Assembly (NCBI GenBank): GCA_002427885.1
Contig: DIZI01000043.1
Coordinates: forward strand, 1-27,992
Source: Paludibacter sp. UBA6032
GTDB taxonomy: Bacteria > Bacteroidota > Bacteroidia > Bacteroidales > Paludibacteraceae
Direction of reading: 5' to 3'
DNA: 27,992 nt
Numbering within the stretch: position 1 is the first letter of the stretch; each line of letters begins with the position of its first letter. The translations under genes and the position numbers were made by a program. Under the pieces are notes generated by a model. It worked only from the letters and a program-made list of their open reading frames with translations, was not told the origin of the DNA and searched no databases. Below, piece after piece: positions 26,589 to 27,992 of the stretch.

Positions 26589-27992
26589 TTATTTTTCTTT
26601 ATTCCGTTTGAAGTTCTGATTAAGCTTGATGCCTATGGGCATAGTTTTATCTTCAAAGACAGCATATTTATCGGTAATTCTTTCTGAAAGCAACTTCATA
26701 TCTTCATTTACCTTTTTGTTGGTAATCTTGGCATAGATTTGCGTGGTGGCTATTGACCGGTGTCCCATCATTCGGCTAACTGTCTCAATTGGGACACCCT
26801 GCGACAAGGTGATATGTGTTCCAAAATTATGCCTTGCCATGTGAAAGGTTATATGTTCGATGCCGCACAATACAGCTATTTTCTCTAGGTTTTTACAGAT
26901 ACAATTAAGTGATATCATGTTGAACACTTTATCGCTCTTACGATCGTCTTTGTATTTATCGATAATTTGTTTGGGTATATCCAACAGGCGGATATTACAT
27001 TCACCTTTCATCTTCTGCCGTTTAATGCTAATCCACAAGCTACCATCCAACTGCGTTGTAATATTTCCCTTCGAAAGATTCCGTATATCCGAATATGCCA
27101 AGCCTGTGAAACAGCAGAAAATGAACATATCCCGTGTATGGCAAACCTTCTTGGATGCTATATGAATCTGCATAATTTTATCTATTTCTTCCGATTTCAG
27201 ATGTCTGCACTGCTTTTCGGGCTGTTCTACTATATAGTTCACAAATGGGTCACGGTTGAGTATTCCTTGATGAATCGCCCTGCGGATCATCTTTTTTAAT
27301 ATTATCAGATGACCTACTATCGTGCTTTGCTTCATCTGCCTGTCAACGCGCAAATAGAAGTCGTAAGCATCAATAAAATTAAGGTTGAGTTTGTCAAGGG
27401 CAATATCCTCTATCCCGTATTTCTGACTTATGAAATTGAACAGGTGACGGTATGAACGTAAGTAAGAGGAGTAAGTATCTTCCACTCTATTTACACCAAC
27501 TCTTAGCTTGAACTCTTGGTTGTGTTCATTAAAGAGCTTTAGCAACATTTCTTGTTTTCGTCCGATACCATACAGCGCATTTTTGACCAGCTCAGCTGTT
27601 ACATATCCCTGCTTGTCTACCAGTTCTGTGTAAAACTTATTTATCTCTTGGGTAAGATGATCGATGGCTCGGTTTACTAAAATGGATTGGCTGCTTTTAC
27701 CTATGGCTCTTCCGGTCTTTGTATCCCAAAGAGTGGAATCTATATCTGTTTTGGTACTGAATTGGGCTACTTTTGTATCTATGGTTATTCTACCCATAAC
27801 AGGACACAAACCATTCTGCTTAACCTTGTCCCGATTCACGTAAAACAAAACAGTAAAAGTGCTACGCCTTTTTTTGTTGAGGCTATCGTTATGAGTGTTG
27901 TTATTATTGTTGTCATTTGTGTTGTTATTGTTGTCGACATTCACTTTGATATTCTTGTTGTCATAGTTATTATCATTATTGATTTTAATACT
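26589..27992 (-). CDS. Tyrosine recombinase/integrase of a mobile element, 5' end probably cut
   Basis: The best in-window start is the GTG at 27944 (451 residues), but the frame stays open to the edge with the same Asn-rich composition and no ATG, so the true start is probably outside. Residues are numbered from that GTG. Residues 26-90 are an arm-type DNA-binding domain (RRSTFTVLFYVNRDK, GRITIDTKVAQFSTKT), about 150-240 a SAM-like core-binding domain, and 250-420 the catalytic domain. His368 and Arg371 (HMARH), His395 (MGHRS) and the nucleophile Tyr404 (TQIYAK) are present. At box I the sequence is FTGLAYSDIRNL, so Ala283 replaces the usual Arg. Loss of that Arg is also known for IntDOT-type integrases. 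It should catalyse site-specific integration and excision, aided by the two HTH proteins. Confidence 0.9.
   Translation of the reverse strand, partial: SIKINNDNNYDNKNIKVNVDNNNNTNDNNNNNTHNDSLNKKRRSTFTVLFYVNRDKVKQNGLCPVMGRITIDTKVAQFSTKTDIDSTLWDTKTGRAIGKSSQSILVNRAIDHLTQEINKFYTELVDKQGYVTAELVKNALYGIGRKQEMLLKLFNEHNQEFKLRVGVNRVEDTYSSYLRSYRHLFNFISQKYGIEDIALDKLNLNFIDAYDFYLRVDRQMKQSTIVGHLIILKKMIRRAIHQGILNRDPFVNYIVEQPEKQCRHLKSEEIDKIMQIHIASKKVCHTRDMFIFCCFTGLAYSDIRNLSKGNITTQLDGSLWISIKRQKMKGECNIRLLDIPKQIIDKYKDDRKSDKVFNMISLNCICKNLEKIAVLCGIEHITFHMARHNFGTHITLSQGVPIETVSRMMGHRSIATTQIYAKITNKKVNEDMKLLSERITDKYAVFEDKTMPIGIKLNQNFKRNKEK
27885..27992 (-). repeat. Asn-codon microsatellite at the head of the recombinase
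   Basis: On the minus strand the DNA is a run of AAC and AAT codons with a few ACA, GAC and GTC interruptions. It codes for clusters such as NNNNTNDNNNNN on both sides of the GTG at 27944. Family members normally begin close to the RRSTF segment, so this tract is an added, low-complexity extension. Trinucleotide repeats of this kind can change length by slippage without breaking the frame. Confidence 0.7.

Noticed and set aside
1..27992. CRISPR arrays, tRNA or rRNA genes, complete insertion sequences
   Set aside because: I saw no regularly spaced repeats, no cloverleaf or rRNA signatures, and no intact transposase.

Overview
The window looks like accessory chromosomal DNA from a member of the Bacteroidota, probably Bacteroidales, although the genus cannot be fixed from sequence alone. 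Three signs support this: several proteins end in type IX secretion (T9SS) type A sorting domains, the tyrosine recombinase is of the Bacteroides mobile-element kind, and starts are preceded by A-rich stretches rather than Shine-Dalgarno sites. Base composition is AT-rich and uneven. The rhs core is the most GC-rich part. The immunity candidate and the 5.3-8.1 kb operon are clearly poorer in GC.

Almost everything from 46 to 23910 lies on the minus strand and encodes exported proteins. In transcription order, right to left, it starts with a 1006-residue T9SS-sorted surface protein (20890-23910). Next is a 3346-residue SpvB/Rhs polymorphic toxin (10743-20783). Three bases downstream lies a small exported protein, the likely immunity factor (10140-10739). 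The Rhs tip after the DPDGM junction resembles a SleB/lysozyme-like peptidoglycan hydrolase, and an exported immunity protein fits a wall-directed toxin.

Downstream is a roughly 0.9 kb gene-free stretch (9209-10139). It holds a short remnant that aligns codon for codon with part of the intact rhs gene, and one copy (B) of a degenerate dispersed repeat. A tight four-gene secreted operon follows (9208 to 5302): an S74-chaperone protein with a T9SS domain, a propeller-like T9SS protein, a small propeller-like protein, and a legumain-type (C13) cysteine peptidase with an EF-hand-like calcium loop. A second copy (A) of the dispersed repeat lies between that operon and the next gene and runs into that gene's start codon. 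Three more exported proteins complete the left side: a putative outer-membrane protein, a secreted protein of unknown function, and a modular surface protein.

The right side (25874-27992) looks like one end of a mobile element. Two paralogous excisionase-like helix-turn-helix genes on the plus strand converge on a tyrosine recombinase on the minus strand, with a strong symmetric hairpin between them. The recombinase has an unusual Asn-rich N-terminus and is probably cut by the window edge. The 2 kb between this end and the surface-protein gene (23911-25873) has no gene I can recognise.

The most interesting part is the Rhs toxin/immunity locus, its remnants, and the surface-protein genes around it. 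The peptidase/S74/propeller operon is the best candidate for an undescribed secreted system.
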